A stretch of 64,000 nucleotides of DNA from Lachnoclostridium sp. An196 (lineage in GTDB: Bacteria; Bacillota; Clostridia; Lachnospirales; Lachnospiraceae), in assembly GCF_002160135.1 (NCBI RefSeq), contig NZ_NFJZ01000010.1, positions 62,001 to 126,000 of the forward strand, given 5' to 3'. The translations under genes and the position numbers were made by a program. Of this stretch, positions 50,486-59,964 are shown in pieces (position 1 is the stretch's first letter; every line of letters begins with the position of its first letter). The notes under the pieces were generated by a model. The model saw nothing but the letters and a program-made list of their open reading frames with translations, had not been told where the DNA came from and made no database searches.

Positions 50486-51679
50486 TCAGTGTCCGCTCTT
50501 ACGATTGGATACCACGTCGAAGATAACGGCTACGAGAAGCACGCCGCCCTTGACCACGTACTGCCAGGAGTCGCCGATACCCATGATGGACATACCCATG
50601 TTGATTACGCCCAGCAGAAGCGCACCGATGATAACTCCCGGAATCGTACCGCTTCCGCCGTATGCGGATGCGCCGCCGATGAAGCAGGAGCCGATGGCGT
50701 CCATCTCGAAAGAGTTACCGGTCTGTCCGTTTACAGAACCGACACGTGCCAGACAGAGCAGTCCGCAGAGGCCTGCCAGGAAGCCCATGTTCGTGTACGC
50801 AAGGAAATACACCTTGTTCGTATTGATACCGGACAGCTGTGTCGCTTTCTCATTGCCGCCCACTGCGTAGAAATAACGTCCGAACGCAGTCTTGGAGGTG
50901 ATGAAGTGGTAGATCAGACAGATTGCCACCACCCATACCAGCATGACAGAGATTCCTCTGTACTGGCAAAGCATCCAGCAGTAAATCATCAATACCACAG
51001 AAATGATGGCGCTGCGTCCGAAATCAGAGAATGCGCTGTTCTGGCGGTATCCCTTTTTCGCTTTCTTTGCGCGGGAAGAAATCGTGCTGTAGAAAATCAG
51101 AACTACGATGATTGCTCCCACTACCAGCGGAGAGAGGATACGTTCGTCAGTATCCAGTCCCGGGATCTTGATATAAGCAGTGAAGATATTCAGGAATGCT
51201 TCATTCTGTACTGCCACAGTCTTGCTGTCCAGCACCAGACGTCCAAATCCGCGGAAAATAAACATGCCGCCCAGGGTCGTGATAAACGGAGGGATCCGCA
51301 CATAACCGATCCAGTACCCCTGCCATACGCCTGCTGCGATGCCAATAGCCAGGCAGAGCAGAATCGTCAGATATACGTTAAAATTGTAGTTTGTAATCAG
51401 AACCGCCGCGATACCGCCTACCATGCAGATCACGGAACCAACGGAAAGGTCGATGTTGCCGCCGGTCAGGATACAGAGCAGCATACCGCAGGCCATAACC
51501 AGCACGTAGCCGTTCTGAAGCAGCAGGTTGGACATGTTCTGCGCATACAGCAGACGTCCGTCTGTCAGGAAATAGAATAAAATAAATACGACAACAAGAG
51601 CGATGACCATACTGTTCTTGGTCAGGAAAGCTCCCAGATTGAACTGAGCGCCGCTCTGAGTTTCTTTCTTATTTGCCAT
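50486..51679 (-). CDS. gguB: Monosaccharide ABC transporter permease, GguB/MmsB type
   Basis: 397 residues with about ten helices. Hallmarks of the XylH/GguB permeases are CGMLLCILTGGNIDLSVGS, IGYVRIPPFITTLGGMFIFRG and FYAVGGNEKATQLSGIN. Moves the sugar delivered by the ChvE-like protein. ATG at 51679 behind AAAGGAG, 20 bp after the ATPase stop. Last gene of the chvE-gguA-gguB set. Confidence 0.93.
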   Translation of the reverse strand: MANKKETQSGAQFNLGAFLTKNSMVIALVVVFILFYFLTDGRLLYAQNMSNLLLQNGYVLVMACGMLLCILTGGNIDLSVGSVICMVGGIAAVLITNYNFNVYLTILLCLAIGIAAGVWQGYWIGYVRIPPFITTLGGMFIFRGFGRLVLDSKTVAVQNEAFLNIFTAYIKIPGLDTDERILSPLVVGAIIVVLIFYSTISSRAKKAKKGYRQNSAFSDFGRSAIISVVLMIYCWMLCQYRGISVMLVWVVAICLIYHFITSKTAFGRYFYAVGGNEKATQLSGINTNKVYFLAYTNMGFLAGLCGLLCLARVGSVNGQTGNSFEMDAIGSCFIGGASAYGGSGTIPGVIIGALLLGVINMGMSIMGIGDSWQYVVKGGVLLVAVIFDVVSNRKSGH

Positions 51680-51699
51680 TATTTTGATACTCCTTTCAA

Positions 51700-53235
51700 T
51701 TATTTGTCGGCGCTGATGATGAAGCTCATGATCCGCTCCTGAGTCGCCTCTTTCGCATCCAGTTCTCCCTTCAGCTCGCCTTCATTCATAACATAGATAC
51801 GGTCGCACATACCGATCAGTTCCGGCATTTCCGAGGAAATCATGATAACCGATTTGCCCTCATCCACCATCTTGTTGATCAGGCAGTAGATATCGTACTT
51901 GGCGCCCACATCAATACCACGGGTCGGCTCGTCCAGGATCAGGACATCCGGTTCCGTAAACATCCATTTGCCCAGCAAAGCCTTCTGCTGGTTTCCGCCG
52001 GAAAGATTTCCCACTTTCTGTTCGATGGACGGAGTCTTGGTACCCATGGCCTCGGTCATGTCTTCCGCCGCTTTCTTCTCCGCGGTCTCATCCACGATAC
52101 CCTTATCGCAGACTTTGTCCAGACGCGCCAGCGTCGTATTGAAACGAATGGTCTCGCCCAGAATCAGTCCGTTCGTCTTCCGGTCCTCCGTCACATACGC
52201 CAGCTTATGCTGAATCGCCTGTTCCGGAGTCTTCAGATCCACTTTCTTACCGTCCAGATACAGTTCTCCGCTGATGTTCGTGCCGTAACTTTTGCCGAAA
52301 ATCGACATGGCAAGCTCCGTACGGCCGGCGCCCTGCAGTCCGGAAAATCCGACCACTTCGCCTTTATGTACATTGAAAGAAATGTCGTTGTCAACAATTT
52401 TCTCATGGTAAAGAGGATGGTGCACCGTCCAGTGCTTCACCTCCAGACCGATCTCCGGCCGTACATTATGTACACGGGACGGATAACGGTCGTCCATAGG
52501 CCGTCCCACCATGCCTTTGATGATGCGGTCCTCGCTGAACTCGTCCACGCCTTTGACCAGTGTTTCAATGGTGGATCCGTCACGGATGATCGTCGCCTTA
52601 TCCGCGCAGTAGATAATCTCGTTCAGCTTATGAGTGATAATAATAGAAGTCAGCCCGTTCTTCTTAAACTCTATCAGAAGATCCAGAAGCATCTTCGCGT
52701 CTTCATCGTTCAAAGAAGAAGTAGGCTCATCCAGGATCAACAGCTTTACATTCTTGGAGAAAGCTTTTGCAATCTCAACCAGCTGCTGTTTTCCGGTACC
52801 AATATCTTTAATCAGAGTCTGGGCGGATTCATGCAGTCCCACCTGGCTCATATGTTTTTCCGCTTCATTGTTGGTCAGATCCCAGTCGATATGACCAAAT
52901 TTGTTTTTCTTCTCATTTCCCAGGAACATATTCTCACCGATGGTAAGAAGCGGGATCAGCGCCAGCTCCTGGTGAATAATCACGATCCCCTTTGCCTCGC
53001 TGTCTTTCAGCGTTTTAAACTGGCAAAGCTCTCCGTTGTAATAGATCTCCCCGGTATAACTGCCCGCCGGATAGGTACCGGACAGCACGTTCATCAGAGT
53101 AGACTTTCCCGCGCCATTTTCTCCGATCAGCGCGTGGATCTCTCCCCTCTCCACGACCAGGTTCACATTATCCAGCGCTTTCACTCCAGGGAACTCTTTG
53201 GTGATAGATTTCATTTCCAAAATAATATCAGCCAA
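51700..53235 (-). CDS. gguA: Monosaccharide ABC transporter ATPase, GguA/MmsA type
   Basis: 511 residues with two fused ATPase domains: [34 protein letters not shown] and [13 protein letters not shown] in the first, and [35 protein letters not shown] and [14 protein letters not shown] in the second. Reading is open to 53271, but the TTG at 53235 lies 8 bp from AAAGGAGG and starts [10 protein letters not shown], matching the family. Follows chvE after an attenuator-like hairpin. Confidence 0.94.
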   Translation of the reverse strand: MADIILEMKSITKEFPGVKALDNVNLVVERGEIHALIGENGAGKSTLMNVLSGTYPAGSYTGEIYYNGELCQFKTLKDSEAKGIVIIHQELALIPLLTIGENMFLGNEKKNKFGHIDWDLTNNEAEKHMSQVGLHESAQTLIKDIGTGKQQLVEIAKAFSKNVKLLILDEPTSSLNDEDAKMLLDLLIEFKKNGLTSIIITHKLNEIIYCADKATIIRDGSTIETLVKGVDEFSEDRIIKGMVGRPMDDRYPSRVHNVRPEIGLEVKHWTVHHPLYHEKIVDNDISFNVHKGEVVGFSGLQGAGRTELAMSIFGKSYGTNISGELYLDGKKVDLKTPEQAIQHKLAYVTEDRKTNGLILGETIRFNTTLARLDKVCDKGIVDETAEKKAAEDMTEAMGTKTPSIEQKVGNLSGGNQQKALLGKWMFTEPDVLILDEPTRGIDVGAKYDIYCLINKMVDEGKSVIMISSEMPELIGMCDRIYVMNEGELKGELDAKEATQERIMSFIISADK

Positions 53236-53285
53236 AAATTCTTCCTCCTTTCCCTCATATCCTGCAACCAAACCTTTGACCTAAG

Positions 53286-53312
53286 AAAGGCGGGACAGAC
53301 GCCCCGCCCTTT
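53286..53312 (-). terminator. Attenuator-like hairpin between chvE and gguA
   Basis: AAAGGGCGGG and CCCGCCTTT pair (minus strand) with one bulge and a short TTTC tail. It lies 31 bp past the chvE stop and could lower gguAB expression relative to the binding protein. Confidence 0.6.
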
Positions 53313-53342
53313 CCAAGGTCATTTTCAATTATCTCTTTATTA

Positions 53343-54563
53343 TTACTGTACTGCGGACAGATATCCGTCTTCACCCATGGTATACAGACCTGTGTCTACC
53401 AGATCCTGCAGATTGTCAGCCGTAATTACATTCGGCACCAGCAGGAAGGACGGGCACGGATTTCCTTCGGAGGTCTCGTAGGACTCAGTGTCATAAGAGC
53501 ACTCAATGCCGAAGGACGGGATCAGAGACTCGTCGATGGTATCGCCGTTCAGGATCGCCTGAGCCAGTCCGAGGGTAACAACGGACTCGTTGCTCACGTT
53601 CTTGTAAACGGTCATAGTCTGGATGCCGTCTACGATATTCTTCAGGTTCGCTTCGTCTCCGTCCTGACCGGTGATAAGTACGCTGTTGGATCCTGCATAG
53701 TCAGAGGTGATCGCCTGTGCTACGCCAAGAGCGGTGGAGTCGTTGGAGCAAAGCCATACATCCAGCTGAGTTCCGTCTGCATAGTAGGAAGACAGAATGT
53801 TCTGTGCTCTTTCAAGAGCGGTATCGGTGCTCCACTGAGCCGTCGCAACCGTATCGAAATCAGTCTGGCCGGATACTACGTTCAGAGTACCTGCGTCAAT
53901 ATACGGCTGCAGCACATCGATTGCGCCCTGATAGAAATAACCTGCGTTGTTGTCGGCCGGATCGCCTGCGGTGATCTCCATGTTATAAACCGTATCACCG
54001 GCATTTTCCAGATCCAGAGTGTCTACGATGAACTGTCCCTGCAGAGTACCTACGGTATAGTTATCGAAAGATACATAGTAAGAAACTGCGTCGTTCATAA
54101 TCAGACGGTCATAAGCGATAACCGGAACGCCTGCGGTTGCAGCTTCATCCATGGCGGTATTCAGAGCCTCGCCGTCAATAGCCGCTACGATCAGAAGGTC
54201 AACGCCGTCAGCCAGCATGTTCTGGATGTCGTTTACCTGTCTTGCAGAATCATTGTCAGAATAGGTAAGCACCGTCTCATATCCTGCTGCCTGGAACTGC
54301 TCGTCAAGATATGCGCCGTCACGGTTCCAGCGCTCCAGAGACTGGGTCGGCATGGAAATACCGATCTTTCCGCCTGCTGCCGCCGTATCCGCGCTCTCCT
54401 CTTCTGCCGCATCCTCTGCCGGAGCCGCTTCTTCTGTGTCAGCCGCTTCTTCCGTAGCCGCTGCGTCATCTGTTGCAGCCGGCTCAGAAGAGCTGCCGCA
54501 GCCAGCTACCATCGTAGCTACCATTGCGACGCTCAAAAGAACGCCAAGTACTTTTCTTTTCAT
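53343..54563 (-). CDS. chvE: ChvE-like sugar-binding lipoprotein
   Basis: 406 residues. Lipoprotein signal (LLSVAMVATMVAGCGSSS, Cys near 22), an acidic Ala/Glu linker, and a sugar-binding fold with ERWNRDGAYL, VIAYDRLIMND, VSFDNYTVG and TGQDGDEANLKNI. The ERW, DRLI and SFDN residues are those that hold pyranose sugars in ChvE and XylF. The frame is open to 54671, but the ATG at 54563 with AGGGAGGA gives the signal peptide. Feeds GguAB; ChvE homologues bind arabinose, xylose, glucose and galactose. Confidence 0.92.
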   Translation of the reverse strand: MKRKVLGVLLSVAMVATMVAGCGSSSEPAATDDAAATEEAADTEEAAPAEDAAEEESADTAAAGGKIGISMPTQSLERWNRDGAYLDEQFQAAGYETVLTYSDNDSARQVNDIQNMLADGVDLLIVAAIDGEALNTAMDEAATAGVPVIAYDRLIMNDAVSYYVSFDNYTVGTLQGQFIVDTLDLENAGDTVYNMEITAGDPADNNAGYFYQGAIDVLQPYIDAGTLNVVSGQTDFDTVATAQWSTDTALERAQNILSSYYADGTQLDVWLCSNDSTALGVAQAITSDYAGSNSVLITGQDGDEANLKNIVDGIQTMTVYKNVSNESVVTLGLAQAILNGDTIDESLIPSFGIECSYDTESYETSEGNPCPSFLLVPNVITADNLQDLVDTGLYTMGEDGYLSAVQ

Positions 54564-54671
54564 TTTGGAAATTCCTCCCTTCATTTGATGTTTACAATAT
54601 ATCACAAGTTCCGCAGGACAAACTTGCTTTCTTCTGTACATTTTATACAGCACCTCCCGGATTCTTCCCAT

Positions 54672-54711
54672 AAAAAACAGGACAAATTTGCTCTTTACAA
54701 ATCCGTCCTGT
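54672..54711 (-). terminator. Intrinsic terminator after the XylF-like gene
   Basis: ACAGGAC...CAAATTTG pairs with the mirrored GTCCTGT arm (minus strand), followed by TTTTTT. It separates the sensor operon from chvE-gguAB. Confidence 0.8.
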
Positions 54712-54727
54712 GCAAAAAAATCCAGTT

Positions 54728-55762
54728 CTAACGATCTCTGACATTCAGATAGATATCGCTCTCTTCATGATATTTTCCCGTGATGACTTCGTCCATATTT
54801 TCTTTAGTTACAGCGACCGGATCCAGTCGTTCATAGGGTACATCATAGCTTCCGTCGTTCATCGTCTCCGTCGCCGTGATCACATCTCCCCTGGCCAGCC
54901 CCACAGCCAGTTCCGCCGCGCGTCTCGCCAGTTTCTCCACCGGTTTGTATACCGTCATGCACTGAGTGCCTTCCACGATCCGCTGGCAGGCATCCAGATC
55001 CGCGTCCTGTCCCACAACACAGACACTTCCGGCCAGACGCTGCTCAGAAAGCGCGCGGATCGCCTGTCCGGCAATGCTGTCATTGCCGCACATGATTCCG
55101 TCCGGTACTTCCCCCGTGCTCAGATAAGCATCCGTGACGGCAAACCCCGTCTCGGCCAGCCATCCGTCCGCATGCTCCGTTCCGGCGATGGTGATATCGC
55201 TGTTTTCCAGCGCCTCCGCGAATCCGCCCATGACCAGGGGAACATTATTATCCGCAAGGGGACCGCATACCTGCAGAATATTCCCTCCCTCCGACAGATG
55301 TTCTTTCATATGTTCGCCCATAAGGCGCCCCACTTCTTCGTTATCAAAAGAAATATACAGGTCCACATCCGCGTCGCAGATCAGCCGGTCATAAGCCACC
55401 ACCGGAATCCCCGCCCGGTGCGCGTCCGCCACCGCGTCGGAAAGTCCATTGGAATCGATCGCCACAACTACGATGGCGTCTACACCTTTCTGAATAAAAT
55501 ACTCAATCTGAGAGATCTGCTCTTCCAGATCTCCGTTGGCATTCTGCACGTTCACATCGGCTCCCAGTTCCTGTGCCGCGGACACAAACACATCCCTGTC
55601 TCTTTGCCATCGCTCAATGATAAACGAATCGAAGGTCATTCCGATCTCTATCCCGCTTTCTTCCTCTTCCTGGATTTCTTCTCTTTCCGCCGTCTCCCCG
55701 GCACATCCGGTCAGAAGACAGACCAACAGCAGCGCTGCGGATACCCTATACTTCTTCCACAT
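54728..55762 (-). CDS. XylF-like sugar-binding lipoprotein
   Basis: 344 residues. Lipobox LLTGC (Cys20) and a type I sugar-binding fold very close in pattern to E. coli XylF: IIERWQRDRDVFVSAAQ, QNANGDLEEQISQIEYFI, VVAYDRLICDADVDLYISFDN (as VVAYDRLI and DLYISFDN). It sits in the regulatory operon behind the YesN-type gene, overlapping it by 17 bp, not next to the permease. It may share GguAB or act as a sensory receptor. Confidence 0.88.
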   Translation of the reverse strand: MWKKYRVSAALLLVCLLTGCAGETAEREEIQEEEESGIEIGMTFDSFIIERWQRDRDVFVSAAQELGADVNVQNANGDLEEQISQIEYFIQKGVDAIVVVAIDSNGLSDAVADAHRAGIPVVAYDRLICDADVDLYISFDNEEVGRLMGEHMKEHLSEGGNILQVCGPLADNNVPLVMGGFAEALENSDITIAGTEHADGWLAETGFAVTDAYLSTGEVPDGIMCGNDSIAGQAIRALSEQRLAGSVCVVGQDADLDACQRIVEGTQCMTVYKPVEKLARRAAELAVGLARGDVITATETMNDGSYDVPYERLDPVAVTKENMDEVITGKYHEESDIYLNVRDR

Positions 55763-57365
55763 GTTTCTGCCCTCTCGTTCCCTCCCGGTATTCCGTGGGT
55801 GTAAGCCCCGTATTTTTCTTGAAAATCCGGCTGAAATAATTCGGGTCGCTGTACCCCACCTCAGCGCAGATCTCTTTCATGCTGCACTCTTCCTGACTGA
55901 GCATCTCTTTTGCCCGCCCGATTCGGAGATTCGTTACATACTCTACAAAGTTGCTGCCCGTTTCTTCCTTAAAAAGTTTGCTGAAATAATAAGGGCTAAG
56001 ATCCAGCTGTCTGGATACTTCGTCAAGGGAAAGATCCCTGTGATAATTATCCCGTATATACTCCTCTGCCCGAACCACCAGCTGGTTCGCATGTTCCTCT
56101 TTTTTCGTACGGATATTCCGGCACGCATCCCCGAATTTACTTACAAACCAGCCCCTCAGATCGCTGTTTCTTTCCGCATTCATCACCAGCGGCAGATAAT
56201 TTTCTCTCTCCTGGAAATGGTAGGTCAGACCTCCGTTTATATAAGCCAGATGCTCCGCCCACAGAACAAACTCCAGCGTTTTAAGCTTGACGCTCATATT
56301 CTGCTCATCGTAAGTTTCCATCATCCAGTCAAAATACTGTCCCGCAAGTCTTTCGCATTCCTCCCTCTCCCCGTCGCGAAGCTTCGCGAACAGATCGTTC
56401 TCCAGATCGATGGGATACTCTTCATCATACCGGCACTGGATGGGCAGGTCATCCACATGCGCCACGCTTCCCGTAGAATTTACCAGAGCCTTCAGCGCTT
56501 CTTCATAGGAATCCATACTCTCCGCCAGACGACGAACCGATCCGATCCCTACGCGGAACGAAATATCCGTAATTCTCCGCAGTTTGCGCGCCAGTTCCCG
56601 GCAGACGTCAATCATTTCGATGCGCTCTTCATAATCCATCTTCATATTTTCGCAGGGAATAAAAACGGGGATTTTATTGGAGATCACCGACCCTACCACA
56701 CAGTTCCATGTCTCTTTCAGAGCCTCCCGCACTTTAGCATAATTCTTCTGAATCCTTACGCTGGCGCCTACCGCGTTGGTCATGTAATTTCCATGCTGGT
56801 CATCTCCCATGACCAGCGCCAGCATACAGCCGTAATCCGCGTCCAGACTCAGCAGGTTTTTGTAGTTCTGAATATCCTCTTCAAACGCTTCCTGAAACAT
56901 GATGGAATAGATAAAACCGTTCTCAATAATCGGCGTCACCGTCTCCATCTTTTCCTTGATCAGGAGATCATCGCTGCGCTTCTTCCGTTTTGACTCGATC
57001 AGTTTCATGGCTTTTTCCAGTACTTCCACGATCGCAGACGCGCTGAACGGTTTATTGATATACTCCATCACGCCCAGATTAATCGCCTCTCTGGCATAAT
57101 CAAACCGGTCGTAAGCAGACAAAATAATAAATTCCATGGACGGATTATTTTTCTGAATTTCCCGGATCGCCTCTATCCCGTTGATTCCCGGCATCTGAAT
57201 ATCCATAAAGGCAATATCCGGCCGGAACTGCTCCGCCAGTTCGATCACATCCCGTCCTGTCTTCGCCGTCTCCACCTGGCATTGTCCCGGAAAATGTTTT
57301 TCTATGATCAGCTTCAGAGAATCCAGTACGATCCCCTCGTCGTCGGCCAGCATTACTCGATACAT
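55746..57365 (-). CDS. YesN-type response regulator with AraC DNA-binding domain
   Basis: 539 residues: receiver domain at 1-120 (VMLADDEGIVL, phospho-Asp55 in FMDIQMPG, Lys in INKPFS), a long linker, and a C-terminal AraC-type double helix-turn-helix (VSRQLDLSPYYFSKLFKEETG and AEVGYSDPNYFSRIFKKNTG, cited in part). Expected to activate sugar transport genes, most likely the chvE-gguAB operon right downstream. Ten bases after the kinase gene. ATG at 57365 behind AGGAGGA. Confidence 0.95.
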   Translation of the reverse strand: MYRVMLADDEGIVLDSLKLIIEKHFPGQCQVETAKTGRDVIELAEQFRPDIAFMDIQMPGINGIEAIREIQKNNPSMEFIILSAYDRFDYAREAINLGVMEYINKPFSASAIVEVLEKAMKLIESKRKKRSDDLLIKEKMETVTPIIENGFIYSIMFQEAFEEDIQNYKNLLSLDADYGCMLALVMGDDQHGNYMTNAVGASVRIQKNYAKVREALKETWNCVVGSVISNKIPVFIPCENMKMDYEERIEMIDVCRELARKLRRITDISFRVGIGSVRRLAESMDSYEEALKALVNSTGSVAHVDDLPIQCRYDEEYPIDLENDLFAKLRDGEREECERLAGQYFDWMMETYDEQNMSVKLKTLEFVLWAEHLAYINGGLTYHFQERENYLPLVMNAERNSDLRGWFVSKFGDACRNIRTKKEEHANQLVVRAEEYIRDNYHRDLSLDEVSRQLDLSPYYFSKLFKEETGSNFVEYVTNLRIGRAKEMLSQEECSMKEICAEVGYSDPNYFSRIFKKNTGLTPTEYREGTRGQKHVEEV

Positions 57366-57375
57366 TTTCCTCCTC

Positions 57376-58860
57376 CTATTCCTCCGGTATCAATATCTGC
57401 ACTTCTGTTCCTTTGTCTTTTCCCTCGCTCCAAATGGAGAATTCCGCGTCACCATGGAAATACAGTTTCAGCCGTTCCATCACGTTTCGGATTCCCACAC
57501 CGTTGGAATCGGATGAAAGATCTTCCCCTCCGGCCTCTCCGGCCAGCACCTGACAAATCCTCTCCTGATCCATTCCGGCGCCGTTGTCCCAGATGCAGAT
57601 ACAGATCCGGCCGTCTTTCTGATATACAGACAATTCGATTCTCCCTTCCCGATCGAGTCCCCGTATCCCATAATTAACCGCATTCTCCACCAGCGGCTGA
57701 AGAATCATGCTTGGAACTCTCACATCCAGCAGACTTTCATCCACATCCTTTGTAAAATGAATCTCCCCGGCAAACCGCACGTTCAAAATGTAGACATAAT
57801 TATCCACAAGGTGAATTTCTTCCTCCAGCGACGCGTCCTGGTCGTGCTTGCGCACATTGTACCGGAAAAATCCCGCCACATTTTCCAGAAATTCTCCGGT
57901 TCTTCCGGCATCTTCCATCATAGCCAGCTGCGCTCCCGCGTTCAGCGTATTAAAAAGAAAATGCGGATTGATCTGCGCCTGGAGATATTTCAGCTGAGCA
58001 TCTTTTAAATGACTCTGCATCATGAGTTCCCGCTCTTTTAACTGATTTTCTCTTTCCATGGTCTCCGTGAGCTGATCGATATAATTGCGGATACTTTCCA
58101 CCATCTGGTTGAACGCTCCGGTCACAACGCCTACCTCGTCCATGCTCTGCACAGGAATCTTATCGATGTTGAAATTCCCACGGGCCACTTCATCGGCCGA
58201 TTCTGCCAGACGGTGCAGAGGTTTGGTCACCATCCGGGTACTGACCACGATCAGGCTGATATTCCCCAGAATCAGCACCAGCAGCACCCCGAGCGTCACG
58301 ATCTCCGTATAGCGCAGCGAATTCATCAGGATCTGATAGGTTTCCGAATTATTTTTAAACTGTTCATTATTCAGGCTGTAGATAAACGTATGGATCTCTT
58401 CATACAGGACGCAGGCCACTTCATACAGGCTTCCGTACCGTTCCACATTTCTGCCTCTTTTTGCCTGAATGATATCGTCCACCAGAGACAGGTAGTTTTC
58501 TGACAGCCCGCGGATATTTTTCTCCGTCAGGAGCAGCACGTCGTCTGTCACCTGCGTGTTCAGCCCGTCGATCTGCCTGCGGAACTCCTGCTCGCTCCGG
58601 TAATATTCCTCCATGGCCTCTGAGCTTTTGGTATTCAGATAATCCTCTGTGCTGCTCTGCACCTGATCCAGCGCGGCGGACAGTTCGTTCATGCGTACAT
58701 TGCTCATATAGACTTCGTCCACTCTCCCCGTCATACCGTTAATGATCGCCGACATATAAAGGTTGACCGCAAGAATCATCACGCCGGCCAGCACGAATAT
58801 TGTCGTCAGCTTCTGCTGCAGCGACATGGTCTTCCATTTTTCCAGAATCCTGTTTCTCAT
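57376..58860 (-). CDS. YesM/LytS-type sensor histidine kinase
   Basis: 494 residues: membrane helix (about 18-39), an extracytoplasmic helical sensor domain (40-186), second helix (187-207), HAMP (208-261), a helical linker, phospho-accepting His300 in the His_kinase motif LKYLQAQINPHFLFNTLN, and HATPase with Asn393 and DNGAG (425-429). The ATG at 58860 overlaps the sensor binding-protein stop (ATGA). The long extracytoplasmic helical bundle is where a membrane-anchored sugar-binding protein would dock, as in XylFII-LytS. Confidence 0.95.
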   Translation of the reverse strand: MRNRILEKWKTMSLQQKLTTIFVLAGVMILAVNLYMSAIINGMTGRVDEVYMSNVRMNELSAALDQVQSSTEDYLNTKSSEAMEEYYRSEQEFRRQIDGLNTQVTDDVLLLTEKNIRGLSENYLSLVDDIIQAKRGRNVERYGSLYEVACVLYEEIHTFIYSLNNEQFKNNSETYQILMNSLRYTEIVTLGVLLVLILGNISLIVVSTRMVTKPLHRLAESADEVARGNFNIDKIPVQSMDEVGVVTGAFNQMVESIRNYIDQLTETMERENQLKERELMMQSHLKDAQLKYLQAQINPHFLFNTLNAGAQLAMMEDAGRTGEFLENVAGFFRYNVRKHDQDASLEEEIHLVDNYVYILNVRFAGEIHFTKDVDESLLDVRVPSMILQPLVENAVNYGIRGLDREGRIELSVYQKDGRICICIWDNGAGMDQERICQVLAGEAGGEDLSSDSNGVGIRNVMERLKLYFHGDAEFSIWSEGKDKGTEVQILIPEE

Positions 58861-59849
58861 AGCTGCTCCATCAGTTCCTCTGCTTCGTCGGGAGTAATCA
58901 CATGGATATCCACCGCCATATAGCCGTTGGTATATCCTGTTTCCACATATTCATCCAATGCTTTTACGCTCAGTTCTCCCATCTGAGCCGTATCCAGCGC
59001 AACTGTCGCCTGGATAATATTTTTCGACACCGCGTCCAGAATCGTATCCGAATCATAATATCCGATCATTTGTACCGTGCCTACTTTGTTGTAATCCACA
59101 GCCGCAGAATATGCGCAGCGCGTATGTACGGCATTCAGGCACACCAGTACGTCCGGAAGCTCCTCGCCGAGGAATATGTCCCGGATAGATTCCTCCGCGC
59201 TGAAATCTCTGCTGCCGTCAATGGCGTAAGTGTCCACCGTGACCGCATCCAGACTCCCGAGCGCCTCTTCCAGCGTTTCGCGGATTGCCAGCAGAATCAG
59301 GTTCTGACTGCTGTCCGTCCGGTTTTCATCCAGCAGAACCAGTACCTGCCCGGCGCCTTCCGGAAGCATTTTAAGGATCTGCCTGCCATACTCCTGACCG
59401 ATATTATAGTTGTTGGAACCCACAAAACACTGTCTCCGGCTTTCAATACAGTCGCTTAAGATTGTCACCACCGGTATGCCCGCGTCTACCGCCTCATCGA
59501 TCAGCTCCACAGTCTCTTCCTCGTCATCTCCCGTGACGATGATTCCGTCCACAGAGGCTCGGATCGCCATATCCAGCAGTTCTGTGCGGTCATAATCCAC
59601 GGCCAGATTCTCGCCGAAGCGTTCCACATATACGCCGCGTTTTTTCCCCTCCTCAAGAGCGCTCTCATAGACCTCCGCCCAGAAGTCTTCGTCTCCGCTG
59701 CCTGTGATCATGGCATAATGGCGGTTATATGTAGAATAACCTCCTGCTTCTCCCCCTCCCACCCGGTTTCCAAACCAGTAGAGCAGCAGAAACGCCGCCA
59801 GGAATAAGAAAGGCAGAAAAATAAACGCCCCGTTTTTTTTATTTTTCAT
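58857..59849 (-). CDS. Membrane-anchored sugar-binding sensor protein, XylFII-like
   Basis: 330 residues. An uncleaved N-terminal membrane anchor (FIFLPFLFLAAFLLLYWFG) without a lipobox Cys is followed by a periplasmic-binding fold with ITGSGDEDFWAEVYESA, DGIIVTGDDEEET, CFVGSNNYNIG and MIGYYDSDTILDA. Directly upstream of the kinase, overlapping by 4 bp. In Clostridium beijerinckii a protein of this layout (XylFII) senses xylose and controls LytS/YesN; the analogy is from gene order and topology, and the ligand is not established here. No clear promoter lies between it and the preceding terminator. Confidence 0.85.
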   Translation of the reverse strand: MKNKKNGAFIFLPFLFLAAFLLLYWFGNRVGGGEAGGYSTYNRHYAMITGSGDEDFWAEVYESALEEGKKRGVYVERFGENLAVDYDRTELLDMAIRASVDGIIVTGDDEEETVELIDEAVDAGIPVVTILSDCIESRRQCFVGSNNYNIGQEYGRQILKMLPEGAGQVLVLLDENRTDSSQNLILLAIRETLEEALGSLDAVTVDTYAIDGSRDFSAEESIRDIFLGEELPDVLVCLNAVHTRCAYSAAVDYNKVGTVQMIGYYDSDTILDAVSKNIIQATVALDTAQMGELSVKALDEYVETGYTNGYMAVDIHVITPDEAEELMEQL

Positions 59850-59882
59850 TCCTTTCCCTCCAGTTCCACTAAAAATACCTGC

Positions 59883-59929
59883 AAAAAGACTGTCTCGAAA
59901 TGGCAGAATCCGCCATTTCTTGACAGTCT
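59883..59929 (-). terminator. Long terminator hairpin of the isomerase operon
   Basis: Outer arms AGACTGTC/GACAGTCT and inner arms AAATGGC/GCCATTT form a 40-nt hairpin (59887-59929), followed by TTTTT on the minus strand (59883-59887). Confidence 0.8.
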
Positions 59930-59937
59930 CCTCCTAT

Positions 59938-59957
59938 GGCCGGTTTCCGGACCGGCC
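59938..59957 (-). repeat. Second hairpin after the isomerase stop
   Basis: GGCCGGT (59938-59944) and ACCGGCC (59951-59957) pair perfectly around TTCCGG, 8 bp past the stop codon at 59965. No U-tract; precedes the main terminator. Confidence 0.55.
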
Positions 59958-59964
59958 TGATAAC

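Noticed and set aside
59887-59929. Terminal inverted repeat of a small mobile element
   Set aside because: Only one copy exists, it follows an operon end, and the T-tract fits an intrinsic terminator.
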